From Duncaniella sp. (GTDB taxonomy: Bacteria > Bacteroidota > Bacteroidia > Bacteroidales > Muribaculaceae), in the NCBI RefSeq assembly GCF_029054785.1, contig NZ_JAIDEN010000027.1, positions 1-47,331 on the forward strand: 47,331 nucleotides of DNA. The letters are read 5' to 3'. The notes beneath the pieces were generated by a model. The model was not told the DNA's origin. It was given only the letters and a program-made list of their open reading frames with translations, and searched no databases. The translations under genes and the position numbers were made by a program. Shown piece after piece: positions 8,086 to 16,060 of the stretch; the stretch's first letter is position 1, and every line of letters begins with the position of its first letter.

Positions 8086-10137
8086 TTACCAGATGATTAC
8101 GCGTTCTGACTCAGGACGGAACATCGGCTGGTCTTCGGTGATCGAGAATGCCTCGAAGAAGGGGGCGATGTTGCGGAGGGTGACATTGACGCGGTTGCAG
8201 CCGAGAGAGTGGACGTCGCCGGTGGTCAGCGAGCGGATCTCCTCGTCACGGATGTTGTTGGCCCAGAGGTTGGCATAGTTCATGTAGAACACCTGGAGGG
8301 GATCAAAACCGTCGATCTTGGCTTCAGGCGACTTGATGTCCACTCCCTTCTTGGCCTGGGCGTCGAGGAAAGCTGTCATCGCGATGCGAAGACCGCCCTG
8401 GTCGGCAATGTTCTCGCCGAGGGTGTACTGGCCGTTGGCGTGAACGCCGGGGAGCACCTCTACTTCATCGAACTGGGCGATGAGAGCCTTGGTCTTTTCA
8501 GTGAACTTGGCAGCGTCCTCAGGAGTCCACCAGTCAACCATATTTCCGTTTGCATCGAAATTGCGGCCCTGATCGTCGAATCCGTGGGTCATCTCATGAC
8601 CGATCACCACACCGATGCCGCCATAGTTTTCAGCATCTGAAGCGTTCGGGTCGAAGAAAGGAGCCTGGAGGATTGCGGCGGGGAAGACGATCTCGTTGGC
8701 AAGCGGATTGTAATAAGCGTTGACTGTCTGCGGAGTCATGCCCCACTCGGTACGATCAACGGGCTTGCCCCATTTTGCATAGGTCTCGGCCTGGTGCCAC
8801 ATGCTGACGTTGTGCATGTTCTCATAATAGCTGAGCTGGGGATCGATCTCCATCGAGGAGTAGTCTTTCCACTTGTCGGGATAGCCGATCTTGACAGTGA
8901 AGGCTGCAAGCTTCTCGTGGGCGCGGGCCTTGGTGGTGTCGCTCATCCAGTCGAGGTTGTCGATATGCTTGCCAAGAGCCACACGGAGATTCTCGACAAG
9001 TCCGAGCATATAGTCCTTTGAGGACTGGGGGAAATATTTGGCTACATAGAGCTCGCCCACCGCTTCGCCGAGAGCACCCTCGGTAGCGTCAATGGCGCGC
9101 TTCCAGAGCGGACGCATTTCCTGAACACCGCTCATCACCTTGGAGAATTCGAAGTTGGCCTGAGTGAAGTTGTCGCTGAGCTTGGATGCGGCCTGGCTGA
9201 CGTATTTCCACAGGTAGTAGTCCTTGACCTCACGGTCGGAGAGAGAACCCATCAGCTTGTCGGCCTGGGCAAGGTATTTAGGCTCTGTCACGATCAGAGT
9301 GTCAGGAGACTTGATGCCCATTGTCTCGATGAAGAAACGGTCCCAGTTGACGTTGGGATAGAGTTCCTTGACCTGAGCGAAAGTGCGGGGATTGTACATG
9401 CTTGGGATGTCGCGGCTTTCCTCACGGGTGCGGGAGTCTTCAGCCAGAGCAGTCTCGATCTTCATGACATTGGCCACAATACGGGAAGCGTCGGCAGCTG
9501 AATAGCCTGCGTTCTGCATCTGGTCGGCGATGAGTTTCTTGTAAGCGTTGCGCACAGCTGTGTTGCGCTCGTCGTCAAGCAGATAGTAGTCGCGGTCACC
9601 CAGACCCATGCCTCCGTTGGAGAGATACATGGCATAGACCTGCGAGTTGGCAAGGTCTTCCATAGGACCGGCACCGAAGAAGGGGCTTGCATAGTTGCCG
9701 TGCATCCAGAGGAAGAGATCTTCCATACCTTCATGGGGAGTCTCCTCGATTTTCTTGAGGTCGGCGAGGATCGGAGTGGCGCCTTCGCGGTTACGGCGAG
9801 CGGTGTCCATTGCCTGGGAATATACGGTCCACACTTTGTGGGCTACGGTGCCGGGTTCGGGATTCGTTGTGCCGAGGTTGGCGATAAGATCTTTCACGCG
9901 GCTCTCCGAAGAGTCGTTGAGGATATCGAACTGTCCGTAGCGGGCGTGTTCGGCAGTGAGCGGATTGGCTTCCATCCAGCCCTTGTTGACATAGGTGTAA
10001 AAATCTGCACCTGGAGCTACTGTCGTGTCAAGATAGGCTACGTTGAGGCTGGCTAAGTGTTCGGAGGCACGGTGATTGCAAGAAGCCGTGGCTAATGTCA
10101 TTGTCATGGCAACTGCGGTTAGGGGTAATAACTTCAT
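8086..10137 (-). CDS. pepO: M13-family (neprilysin/PepO-like) zinc metallopeptidase lipoprotein
   Basis: 683 aa, the usual size for M13 enzymes. The N-terminus is a lipoprotein signal (lipobox ATASC, Cys at residue 20), so the protein is probably anchored to the periplasmic or outer-membrane face. Zinc ligands are clear: HEMTH (His514, Glu515, His518) and the third-ligand motif GENIADQGG (Glu575, Asp579). NAYYNP upstream is the family's substrate-binding NAYY/F motif. It digests oligopeptides. It starts 8 bp after the xseB stop on the same strand, so it is probably translated from the xseB transcript. The protein ends at VIIW, matching the C-terminal tryptophan often seen in the family. Confidence 0.93.
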   Translation of the reverse strand: MKLLPLTAVAMTMTLATASCNHRASEHLASLNVAYLDTTVAPGADFYTYVNKGWMEANPLTAEHARYGQFDILNDSSESRVKDLIANLGTTNPEPGTVAHKVWTVYSQAMDTARRNREGATPILADLKKIEETPHEGMEDLFLWMHGNYASPFFGAGPMEDLANSQVYAMYLSNGGMGLGDRDYYLLDDERNTAVRNAYKKLIADQMQNAGYSAADASRIVANVMKIETALAEDSRTREESRDIPSMYNPRTFAQVKELYPNVNWDRFFIETMGIKSPDTLIVTEPKYLAQADKLMGSLSDREVKDYYLWKYVSQAASKLSDNFTQANFEFSKVMSGVQEMRPLWKRAIDATEGALGEAVGELYVAKYFPQSSKDYMLGLVENLRVALGKHIDNLDWMSDTTKARAHEKLAAFTVKIGYPDKWKDYSSMEIDPQLSYYENMHNVSMWHQAETYAKWGKPVDRTEWGMTPQTVNAYYNPLANEIVFPAAILQAPFFDPNASDAENYGGIGVVIGHEMTHGFDDQGRNFDANGNMVDWWTPEDAAKFTEKTKALIAQFDEVEVLPGVHANGQYTLGENIADQGGLRIAMTAFLDAQAKKGVDIKSPEAKIDGFDPLQVFYMNYANLWANNIRDEEIRSLTTGDVHSLGCNRVNVTLRNIAPFFEAFSITEDQPMFRPESERVIIW

Positions 10138-10145
10138 TTTAAGTT

Positions 10146-10373
10146 TTATTGGTTTGACTGGTTTTCGAGAGTGGAGAGAATGGTCCGCAGCTCTTCCTCG
10201 GTTGCGGTGAGGTGTGAGCGGCAGGCTTTCAGCAACTCTGTCGCACGACGGGTGTAGGATGCAAGCCGGTCGATGTCGCAGCTATCGCTCTGCATTGTGC
10301 GCAGGATAGCTTCGAGTTCGCTGAGGCTCTCGGCATAGGTCATGGTGCCTACGGGTTTTAGAGGGTGTTCCAT
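10146..10373 (-). CDS. xseB: Exodeoxyribonuclease VII small subunit
   Basis: 75 aa from the chosen ATG at 10371-10373. The helical hairpin TYAESLSELEAILRTMQ, then DIDRLASYTRRATELLKACR, then LTATEEELRTIL is the XseB fold. XseB binds XseA to form the nuclease that degrades single-stranded DNA to oligonucleotides. A longer frame starting at 10460 runs through a dispersed repeat and is unlikely. An internal ATG at 10343 (MTYAES) is also possible and matches many homologues. xseA is not in the window, which is unusual enough to note because the pair is often adjacent in Bacteroidota. Confidence 0.8.
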   Translation of the reverse strand: MEHPLKPVGTMTYAESLSELEAILRTMQSDSCDIDRLASYTRRATELLKACRSHLTATEEELRTILSTLENQSNQ

Positions 10374-10383
10374 AACAATAGTT

Positions 10384-10556
10384 AGAGGTTGTTTAAAAAC
10401 AATAGTTAAAATCTGAGCGACGATATTATTTTTTCTTCTGTCAATAAATCCATATTTCAATCGTTAAAGTTACATGAGCCTTGGTGTCTCTTTTGCAACA
10501 ATTTATCTAAAAGATACTCCACTCAGATTTTAACTCTTGGTATGAAACCCCCTCTT
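10384..10556. repeat. Dispersed terminal-inverted-repeat element, copy A (short form)
   Basis: The left arm AGAGGTTGTTTAAAAACA and the right block CTCAGATTTTAACTCTT are the two ends of an element found again at 21036-21267 and, inverted, at 47257-47331. A central block (CCTTGGTGTCTCTTTTGC) is identical in copies A and B. Copy A lacks about 50 bp that copy B carries before AATTTATCTAAAAG. It lies immediately before the xseB ATG, so xseB and pepO are probably transcribed from inside or across it. The rest of 10557-10629 shows no feature. Confidence 0.7.
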
Positions 10557-10629
10557 GATTCAGGCATCGGTGATTTGTTGATTGGTCAGAGAGAGTTGAG
10601 GGTTGATGTTTTTTGAGGGGTGAAGCGCA

Positions 10630-11214
10630 TCAGTTGAGAACCGGATGGCTGTCGATGGCTTCGGTTATGCGGGAGAAGATCTCGTCGACAAGCCCTGTGC
10701 CTTCGATTGCACGATAGGTTCCCTCGGCGGTATAGTAGTCGCGCAGGGGTGAGGTTGTCGAATGATAGACTTTCAGGCGCTTGCCGATTGTTTCGGGATT
10801 GTCATCCGAACGGCCGCTCTGTGCGCCGCGTTTGATCAGACGGTCCATGAGTTCTTCGTCAGCGACTTCGAGTCCGATGACGGAATGGACGTCCTCACCA
10901 CGCTCCTTAAGCATTTTCTTGAGGGCTTCGGCCTGGGGAATGGTGCGGGGGAAGCCGTCGAAGATGAAGCCTTTGGCCTGGGGACGCAGATTGTCAACCT
11001 CATTTGCGAGGATGTCAACCATCAGGTCATCGGGGATGAGCTGGCCTTTTGAAATATAACTGTCGGCGATCTTGCCGAGTTCTGAACCTGCGGCGATTTC
11101 CTTACGCAGGACGTCGCCGGTTGAAATGTGAGTCAGACCGTAACGGTCGATGAGCTTTTCGCTTTGGGTGCCCTTGCCGCTGCCGGGTGCACCGAAAATC
11201 ACAAGATTAAACAT
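10630..11214 (-). CDS. adk: Adenylate kinase
   Basis: 194 aa. The P-loop GAPGSGKGT (8-16), ISTGDVLR, FIFDGFPRT and the KRLKVYHS region identify adenylate kinase (ATP + AMP to 2 ADP). It is a short-LID form without the zinc-binding cysteines, close to the length of the short class. It lies downstream of hpt on the same strand with a hairpin between them, and I found no good -7 box in the 124-bp gap. Expression is therefore probably read-through from hpt or from a weak promoter. Purine-salvage neighbours make functional sense. Confidence 0.96.
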   Translation of the reverse strand: MFNLVIFGAPGSGKGTQSEKLIDRYGLTHISTGDVLRKEIAAGSELGKIADSYISKGQLIPDDLMVDILANEVDNLRPQAKGFIFDGFPRTIPQAEALKKMLKERGEDVHSVIGLEVADEELMDRLIKRGAQSGRSDDNPETIGKRLKVYHSTTSPLRDYYTAEGTYRAIEGTGLVDEIFSRITEAIDSHPVLN

Positions 11215-11305
11215 TCGTTATCCTTAAAAATTGGGAAAAATTTGCCATGAAGATCCGGAAGCGTCGTCCCGGTCGGGAAGAAACAACGGATGGCCGAAAT
11301 CTTCC

Positions 11306-11334
11306 TAAGAGGGTGTTTCTGAAACACCCTCTTA
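11306..11334 (-). terminator. Hairpin between hpt and adk
   Basis: TAAGAGGGTGTTTC (11306-11319) and its perfect complement (11321-11334) make a 14-bp stem just after the hpt stop. It may be a terminator or attenuator setting how much adk is made from the hpt promoter. Confidence 0.6.
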
Positions 11335-11338
11335 AGGG

Positions 11339-11881
11339 CTATTCGTCAAGTATATAAATATCCTGAAGATTGCGGGCGAGGCCGTCGATGTCGAGGCCGT
11401 AGCCGATAATGAATTTCTTTGGAATCTCGAATCCCACGTAGTCAGCGTGGAGTTCCGGATGCTCAAGAGCTTCCGGTTTGAAAAGCAGAGTCGCGATGCG
11501 TATTGACGCCGGATTGTGTCTGCGCAGTTCTGCCAGAAGGCTGACCATTGTGTTGCCGGTGTCAATGATGTCTTCGATCAGCACAATGTGGCGTCCTTCG
11601 AGGTTTTCGCTCAGGCCCATGATCTGTTTGACATCGCCGGTGGAGCCGGTTCCCTCATAGCTTTTGAAACGCATGAATGTCAGTTCCGCGTCGATGTCCT
11701 CGCATGCACGGAAAAGATCAATTGCAAACGGAGCCGCGCCGTTGAGGACGCAGATGAACAGGGGGGTCACGCCTGCGCAGTCTTTCATTATGGCGGCTGC
11801 CAGTTCCTGAACTCGTGTTTTAATCTGGGAGTTGTCGATATAGGGACGGAAAGTCATCCCCTGATAGCATTTCTGTTTCAT
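11339..11881 (-). CDS. hpt: Hypoxanthine phosphoribosyltransferase
   Basis: 180 aa. The PRPP-binding motif VLIEDIIDTGNT (residues 100-111) and FMRFKSYEGTGSTG mark a 6-oxopurine phosphoribosyltransferase, which converts hypoxanthine (and often guanine) plus PRPP to IMP/GMP in the cytoplasm. The start is set at the ATG 11879-11881. The frame can be extended to a TTG at 11908, but that TTG is the end of a -7 box (11906-11913). adk follows on the same strand. Confidence 0.95.
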   Translation of the reverse strand: MKQKCYQGMTFRPYIDNSQIKTRVQELAAAIMKDCAGVTPLFICVLNGAAPFAIDLFRACEDIDAELTFMRFKSYEGTGSTGDVKQIMGLSENLEGRHIVLIEDIIDTGNTMVSLLAELRRHNPASIRIATLLFKPEALEHPELHADYVGFEIPKKFIIGYGLDIDGLARNLQDIYILDE

Positions 11882-11905
11882 GGTTCCTGGCGGAAAAATT
11901 TGCGG

Positions 11906-11913
11906 CAAAGTTA
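11906..11913 (-). promoter_or_regulatory. -7 box of hpt
   Basis: TAACTTTG on the minus strand, 24 bp before the hpt ATG. It decides the hpt start. Confidence 0.6.
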
Positions 11914-12001
11914 CGAATTTTTCTTGAAAATCTACATGGATTTTCTGCCGATGGCTACAATGAATTGCTCTCAGGGGAAAAATATTTGCGAAAAAACCTT
12001 G

Positions 12002-12283
12002 TTATTTTTTCTTTTTGAGACGGTCGTTATGAATTTTGATGCCGAAGACGATGGCCGAGGCGATGGTGGTGATCGTGTTTGTGATCATGAGCGGCCAGTT
12101 GGCAAGCATGATGCCCTGAATGACGAAAAAGATGCTGCCGAAGCCTAAAAGCAGGAAGGTCGGGAGCGCGATGCCGTCGGTGTCACGCGTACGGATCGTA
12201 TAGATTGCCTGTGGCAGATACCCGCAGATCATACAGATGGCCGCGGCATAACCAATGATGTTTATAATGAGGGGTGAGGCCAT
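12002..12283 (-). CDS. SemiSWEET-type sugar transporter (PQ-loop, MtN3-like)
   Basis: 93 aa with three transmembrane helices. The conserved GYLPQAIYTIRTRDTDGI (Pro24-Gln25) is the PQ-loop of SemiSWEETs, bacterial half-transporters that dimerise to move small sugars by facilitated diffusion. The length is exactly that of the family. A basic tail (LKKKK) closes the protein. It is a single gene divergent from the Ig-like lipoprotein gene; the substrate cannot be told from sequence. Confidence 0.87.
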   Translation of the reverse strand: MASPLIINIIGYAAAICMICGYLPQAIYTIRTRDTDGIALPTFLLLGFGSIFFVIQGIMLANWPLMITNTITTIASAIVFGIKIHNDRLKKKK

Positions 12284-12353
12284 AATATGAATGTAATTTT
12301 ACAGATTAATAATAATTAAACGTCCGACAAATCCTTATGTTGTGGAAATTTCA

Positions 12354-12361
12354 TAATTTTG
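12354..12361 (+). promoter_or_regulatory. -7 box of the Ig-like lipoprotein gene
   Basis: TAATTTTG, 53 bp before the ATG at 12415. The leader carries TTAAACAACCTCTAA shortly before the ATG, the same string as in the xseB leader. Confidence 0.55.
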
Positions 12362-12414
12362 CATTTTTAAACACCTTGATTAAGTGTTATTAAACAACCT
12401 CTAAATACAATAAT

Positions 12415-14472
12415 ATGCGCTCAACAACAGCCCTGAGGCTGCTCTTCATAGCGGTGATCACCGCCTTCTTCGCCGCATGTGCGAGCATCGGACGCCCGGA
12501 AGGTGGACCGCGTGACGAGACTCCGCCTGTCTATGTCCGATCCAACCCGAAACCGGGACAGCTCAGGTTTGACGGCTCCAAAATCACTGTCGATTTTGAC
12601 GAGAACGTCGCCATTGACGACCCCATGACCAAGGTTGTGGTCTCTCCGGCCCAGCGCAACACTCCGGTAATCTCGGCCAACGGCCGCCGCATCACAGTAG
12701 AACTCCGTGACACTCTGCTGCCCAACACAACCTATACGATTGACTTCGCCGATGCGATCAAGGACCTGAACGAAAGCAATGTACTCGATGGCCTGGCTCT
12801 CGACTTCGCGACAGGCGACACAATCGACACCCTGCGCGTCTCCGGCATGGTCTTCGAAGCCCGCACCCTCGAACCGGCTCAGGGAATGCTGGTCGGTGTC
12901 TACTCCAATCTGTCGGACACCGCCATCTCCACCCTCCCCTTCGAGCGGATCACCAAGACCAACCAGCTCGGACAGTTCACCCTGCGCAATCTCAAAGCCG
13001 GTACATACCGCATCTATGCTGTCAACGACGTGAACCGCGACTACCACTGGGACCGCTCGGAAGACGCGGCGTTTTTCGACGTAACGATATCGCCGACCAC
13101 CGAAGCAGCCCAGTTCACCGACACACTGACCAATATGGCCGGCGAGGATTCGATCGTGACCTATCCCGGCACCCGCTATCTGCCCGACGACATATTGCTG
13201 ACATGGTTCAACGAGGGCTATGTCTCCCAGTATCTCCGGAAAAACGAGCGCCCCGAACCGCGCAACATCGACCTCGAATTCTCCACGAAGGCCGACACTC
13301 TTCCGATCCTCAGACTCCTCAACACCCACCGGGCCGGTGACGAAAGCGAAAAATGGTCTGTGCTTCAGGCCTCGCCGACCCTCGACACTCTGCGCTACTG
13401 GATCACCGACACCGCGCTTGTCGCTCTGGACACCCTCATGATCGAGGCTAAATACATGCGCACCGACACTCTGGATCAGCTATCCTGGACCACCGACACC
13501 CTGCGCATGGTGACCAAAAACGCCCGTATGCGCAGAAAGCGCATGGAGGAGGAAGCAAAGGAAATGGCCAAAGCTCGCGAAGAACACCGCAAGGAACTTG
13601 CCCGCCAGGGCGTGGACCTCGATTCTCTCGACGCGGCTGACACCATCCCGCCGCCTCCACCGCCGCTAAACTTCAAGATCAGCAGTCCTGCCTCTCAGGA
13701 CCTCAACCTCCCGCTGGTCTTCAACTCGGTCACCCCCGTGGCCAGCTTCGACTCGACCGCCATACATCTGGAGGAGATGATTGACTCCGTCTGGTATGCA
13801 AGACAGACTCCGTCAATGCGCTTCATCGGACCTTACAATACAATAAAACTCATCGCGCCCTACCAGTGGGAACCGGGAGCCCATTACAAACTGACCATCG
13901 ACTCGGCGGCCATCTATGATGTCTACGGGCTGACCAATCCGCCGCTCGTCCATGAGTTCGAAGCCAAGAAGCTCGAAGATTATTCGACACTCAACTTCAA
14001 CATCGACGGCCTGGACGGACGTCCCGCCGTGGTCGAGGTGCTTGACGCATCAGACAAGGTTGTGGCCGCGGCCAAAGTCAAAGGCTCTCTCGGACGCATC
14101 GAATATCTCACGCCGGGCACATATTACGCCCGCCTGTTCATCGACACCGACTCCAACGGTGTCTATACCAACGGCATTCTCGACTCCATACAGCCTGAGG
14201 AGATCTATTACTACCCCAAGAAAATAACCCTTAAAAAGAACTGGGGAGTGGAACAGTCGTGGAACATCTACGAGCTTCCTCTGGAAATGCAGAAGCCGCA
14301 GGAAATCAAGAAGAACAAGCCCAAACGCAAACGCGGTGAAAACGAAGAACGCAATGATGAGGACGAGGAGGAAGATGAATTCTTCGACGACCCATTCATG
14401 AACGCGGCTTCCCGCCGTCAGCTCGGCAACAACAACTACAATAACAGCTACAACAGCCGCCAGGGCTATTGA
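12415..14472 (+). CDS. Large Bacteroidota lipoprotein with SbsA-type Ig-like domain
   Basis: 685 aa with a lipoprotein signal (lipobox FAACAS, Cys near residue 22). Residues ~35-130 form a bacterial Ig-like (Big_5/SbsA-type) domain with FDENVAIDD and LLPNTTYTIDF. A carboxypeptidase-regulatory-like beta-sandwich follows at ~140-220 (TNQLGQFTLRNLKAGTYRIYA). The middle has a lysine/glutamate-rich helix (365-400) and a run of prolines, and the C-terminus is very acidic and then Asn/Tyr-rich. The family is widespread in Bacteroidota; an envelope role linked to gliding or surface machinery is often assumed, but its function is unknown. Its own promoter precedes it, and the repeat region follows the stop. 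Confidence 0.8.
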   Translation: MRSTTALRLLFIAVITAFFAACASIGRPEGGPRDETPPVYVRSNPKPGQLRFDGSKITVDFDENVAIDDPMTKVVVSPAQRNTPVISANGRRITVELRDTLLPNTTYTIDFADAIKDLNESNVLDGLALDFATGDTIDTLRVSGMVFEARTLEPAQGMLVGVYSNLSDTAISTLPFERITKTNQLGQFTLRNLKAGTYRIYAVNDVNRDYHWDRSEDAAFFDVTISPTTEAAQFTDTLTNMAGEDSIVTYPGTRYLPDDILLTWFNEGYVSQYLRKNERPEPRNIDLEFSTKADTLPILRLLNTHRAGDESEKWSVLQASPTLDTLRYWITDTALVALDTLMIEAKYMRTDTLDQLSWTTDTLRMVTKNARMRRKRMEEEAKEMAKAREEHRKELARQGVDLDSLDAADTIPPPPPPLNFKISSPASQDLNLPLVFNSVTPVASFDSTAIHLEEMIDSVWYARQTPSMRFIGPYNTIKLIAPYQWEPGAHYKLTIDSAAIYDVYGLTNPPLVHEFEAKKLEDYSTLNFNIDGLDGRPAVVEVLDASDKVVAAAKVKGSLGRIEYLTPGTYYARLFIDTDSNGVYTNGILDSIQPEEIYYYPKKITLKKNWGVEQSWNIYELPLEMQKPQEIKKNKPKRKRGENEERNDEDEEEDEFFDDPFMNAASRRQLGNNNYNNSYNSRQGY

Positions 14473-14496
14473 CGTGGTTGTTGCAGAACTATGATT

Positions 14497-14532
14497 CACG
14501 GTAGGGACGCTTTTCAAAGCGTCCCTACCGTG
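14497..14532. repeat. GTAG-headed REP-like hairpin (symmetric)
   Basis: GTAG, then GGACGCTTT, a 2-nt turn (TC), AAAGCGTCC, then CTAC (14501-14528), extended to a 17-bp perfect palindrome by CACG/CGTG. It lies 25 bp after the lipoprotein stop and could also terminate that gene. The 9-2-9 design with a GTAG foot is the classical REP layout and recurs at 15824-15847 and 15892-15915. Confidence 0.65.
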
Positions 14533-14573
14533 TCCAATTACGGCAAGTTTTGTAACATCCTCCGGAGGCATCC

Positions 14574-15018
14574 GTAGGTGTCCGCATCAGGTGCGGGGCA
14601 GGCTGGCCGCGTCAGCGGTCGGAAGAATTCAGACCACTGCAAGGGCGCCGTAGGTGTCCGCAGCAGGTGCGGGGCAGGCTGGCCGCGTCAGCGGTCGGAA
14701 GAATTCAGACCACTGCAAGGGCGCCGTAGGTGTCCGCAGCAGGCGCGGGGCAGGCTGGCCGCGTCAGCGGTCGGAAGAATTCAGACCACTGCAAGGGCGC
14801 CGTAGGTGTCCGCATCAGGTGCGGGGCAGGCTGGCCGCGTCAGCGGTCAGGAGAATTCAGGCCACTGCAAGGGCGCCGTAGGGGTCCGCATCAGGCGCGG
14901 GGCAGGCTGGCCGCGTCAGCGGTCGGAAGAATTCAGACCACTGCAAGGGCGCCGTAGGTGTCCGCAGCTGTGGTTAACCGCCATTCCCCAACCCAACAGA
15001 GCGCCGTAGGTGCGAAAC
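14574..15018 (+). repeat. 76-bp tandem repeat array (5 units plus a terminal variant unit)
   Basis: Units begin at the GTAG at 14574, 14650, 14726, 14802 and 14878, each exactly 76 bp. A sixth, diverged unit starts at 14954 and ends with GCGCCGTAGGTGCGAAAC at 15001-15018. Each unit carries the palindrome GGCCGCGTCAGCGGTC, an EcoRI-like GAATTC and CCACTGCAAGGG. The units are nearly identical, with a few scattered changes (most in the 14802 unit), so the array expanded recently. Single copies of the terminal form lie at 15626-15745, 26574-26690 and 27166-27282. The repeated 75-codon frames are a by-product of the 76-bp period and not genes. Confidence 0.9.
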
Positions 15019-15075
15019 CGGGAAAATTTTTTCACCCGCTCCGCATTATCGCACTTATCCGGGCTTTTGAGCTTG

Positions 15076-15083
15076 TATCTTTG
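15076..15083 (+). promoter_or_regulatory. -7 box of the orphan gene
   Basis: TATCTTTG, 40 bp before the ATG at 15123 and 58 bp after the end of the repeat array. Confidence 0.55.
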
Positions 15084-15122
15084 CAGTAAATAATCACTAC
15101 CTCTACAAAATTTTACTGCTCT

Positions 15123-15617
15123 ATGAAAAAACATGCACGAAAACCGCTGTGTCCGGTATCAAAAAATTTCTATTCCACGATCACAAGCCGCGTCAGGGAG
15201 TCCCTGAGGCTCGTAGGCCGCGAGGATGCAGCAGAGGAGACCATGGGCTGTATCGACCGGTATATGTCTGACGGCACTCTGCCTCCAAACGGTTCTGACA
15301 ACACTATTATTTTGGTTTTCAATCTGCTGCGCATGGAGATTGATAAGGCTCTCCAGCGTTCACGCCGTGCGCGTCAGCGTGCCGCCGACAAGGCTGCGAG
15401 CATGGACAAGCAGTTCAGTGCGCTCGCTGCTGTTTTAGCCGCCTCGAACGGGGCAGCACAGGAAACAGCCGTGAAGGACAATGCGGATGTTGCGAGCGAT
15501 GAAGAATCGGAAGATCCGGCGCCGTTCGTCCCCCGCAACCGCCGCGAACGCAGGCTTTATGAGCAGGAGGTACGCCGTGCGGCAAACCGTCTGACGCGCC
15601 GTCTGGCCCGCCAGTAG
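15123..15617 (+). CDS. Hypothetical basic/helical protein, orphan between inverted repeat copies
   Basis: 164 aa, not recognised. It is mostly helical, with no signal peptide or membrane helix. The first ~90 residues are mixed (VSKNFYSTITSRVRESLRLV), then come an Arg-rich helix RSRRARQRAADKAA, an acidic linker near 115-130, and a strongly basic Arg-rich end (RNRRERRLYEQEVRRAANRL). The Arg-rich helices suggest nucleic-acid binding, but this is inference. It has its own promoter. It is bracketed by copies of one repeat in opposite orientation: GCGCCGTAGGTGCGAAAC at 15001-15018 and its exact complement at 15627-15644. Confidence 0.65.
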   Translation: MKKHARKPLCPVSKNFYSTITSRVRESLRLVGREDAAEETMGCIDRYMSDGTLPPNGSDNTIILVFNLLRMEIDKALQRSRRARQRAADKAASMDKQFSALAAVLAASNGAAQETAVKDNADVASDEESEDPAPFVPRNRRERRLYEQEVRRAANRLTRRLARQ

Positions 15618-15625
15618 GCCAATAT

Positions 15626-15745
15626 GTTTCGCACCTACGGCGCTCTGTCGGGTTGGGGAATGACGTTTTACCACAGCTGCGGACCGCGATGCGGCCCTTG
15701 CAGTGGCCTGGATTCTCCCGACCGCTGACGCGGCCAGCCTGCCCC
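15626..15745 (-). repeat. Inverted single copy of the array-terminal element
   Basis: Read on the minus strand it matches the last array unit from GGGGCAGGCTGGCCGCGTC through CCACTGCAAGGG, GCAGCTGTGG and ACAGAGCGCCGTAGGTGCG. The hairpin core (15681-15697) differs from other copies but still pairs: GGGCCGC with GCGGTCC. It begins 8 bp after the orphan gene stop. Confidence 0.85.
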
Positions 15746-15823
15746 AGTCGCCTGATCTTAAACAATCCCCGTTCACTACCCACCGGACAATCCAGCTGCC
15801 CCTGCGCCTGCCGCCACCCTCTT

Positions 15824-15915
15824 GTAGGGATGCTCCACGGAGCATCCGCCATTCCCGCGTGATCCCCGGACTCGGTTTTCCCGTGTGAAACGGCTGCACC
15901 GTGGTGCAGCCCTAC
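15824..15915. repeat. Inverted pair of GTAG-headed REP-like hairpins (REPIN-like)
   Basis: The plus-strand copy at 15824-15847 is GTAG followed by GGATGCTCC-AC-GGAGCATCC. The minus-strand copy at 15892-15915 is GTAG followed by GGCTGCACC-AC-GGTGCAGCC. Both have 9-bp perfect stems with the same AC turn. They differ at two base pairs, both changed on both sides, so pairing is kept. Two GTAG hairpins in opposite orientation, 44 bp apart, is the arrangement called REPIN or BIME in other bacteria. A decayed third copy lies at 15918-15946 (GCTCC-AC-GGAGC). Confidence 0.7.
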
Positions 15916-16060
15916 AAGTATGGAACGCCGCTCCACGGAGCATCCGCATCCACCGCAATGATCAGACACGAAGAAGCGGATATAGCAAAACCATCCTCGA
16001 CCGGGAATCACAGTTTTGCAACATCCTCGATTTACGGAATATGTTTTTTGGGGGGTGAGG

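Noticed and set aside
10374..10460. N-terminal extension of XseB
   Set aside because: It translates through the dispersed repeat and adds residues not found in the family.
14574..14953. CRISPR-like regular repeat array
   Set aside because: The 76-bp units abut with no unique spacers and no cas genes are nearby; it is a plain tandem repeat.
14578..15009. Four overlapping open frames of about 67-75 codons in the array
   Set aside because: They are the same sequence read in shifted frames because 76 is not a multiple of three; no promoter or start signal supports them.
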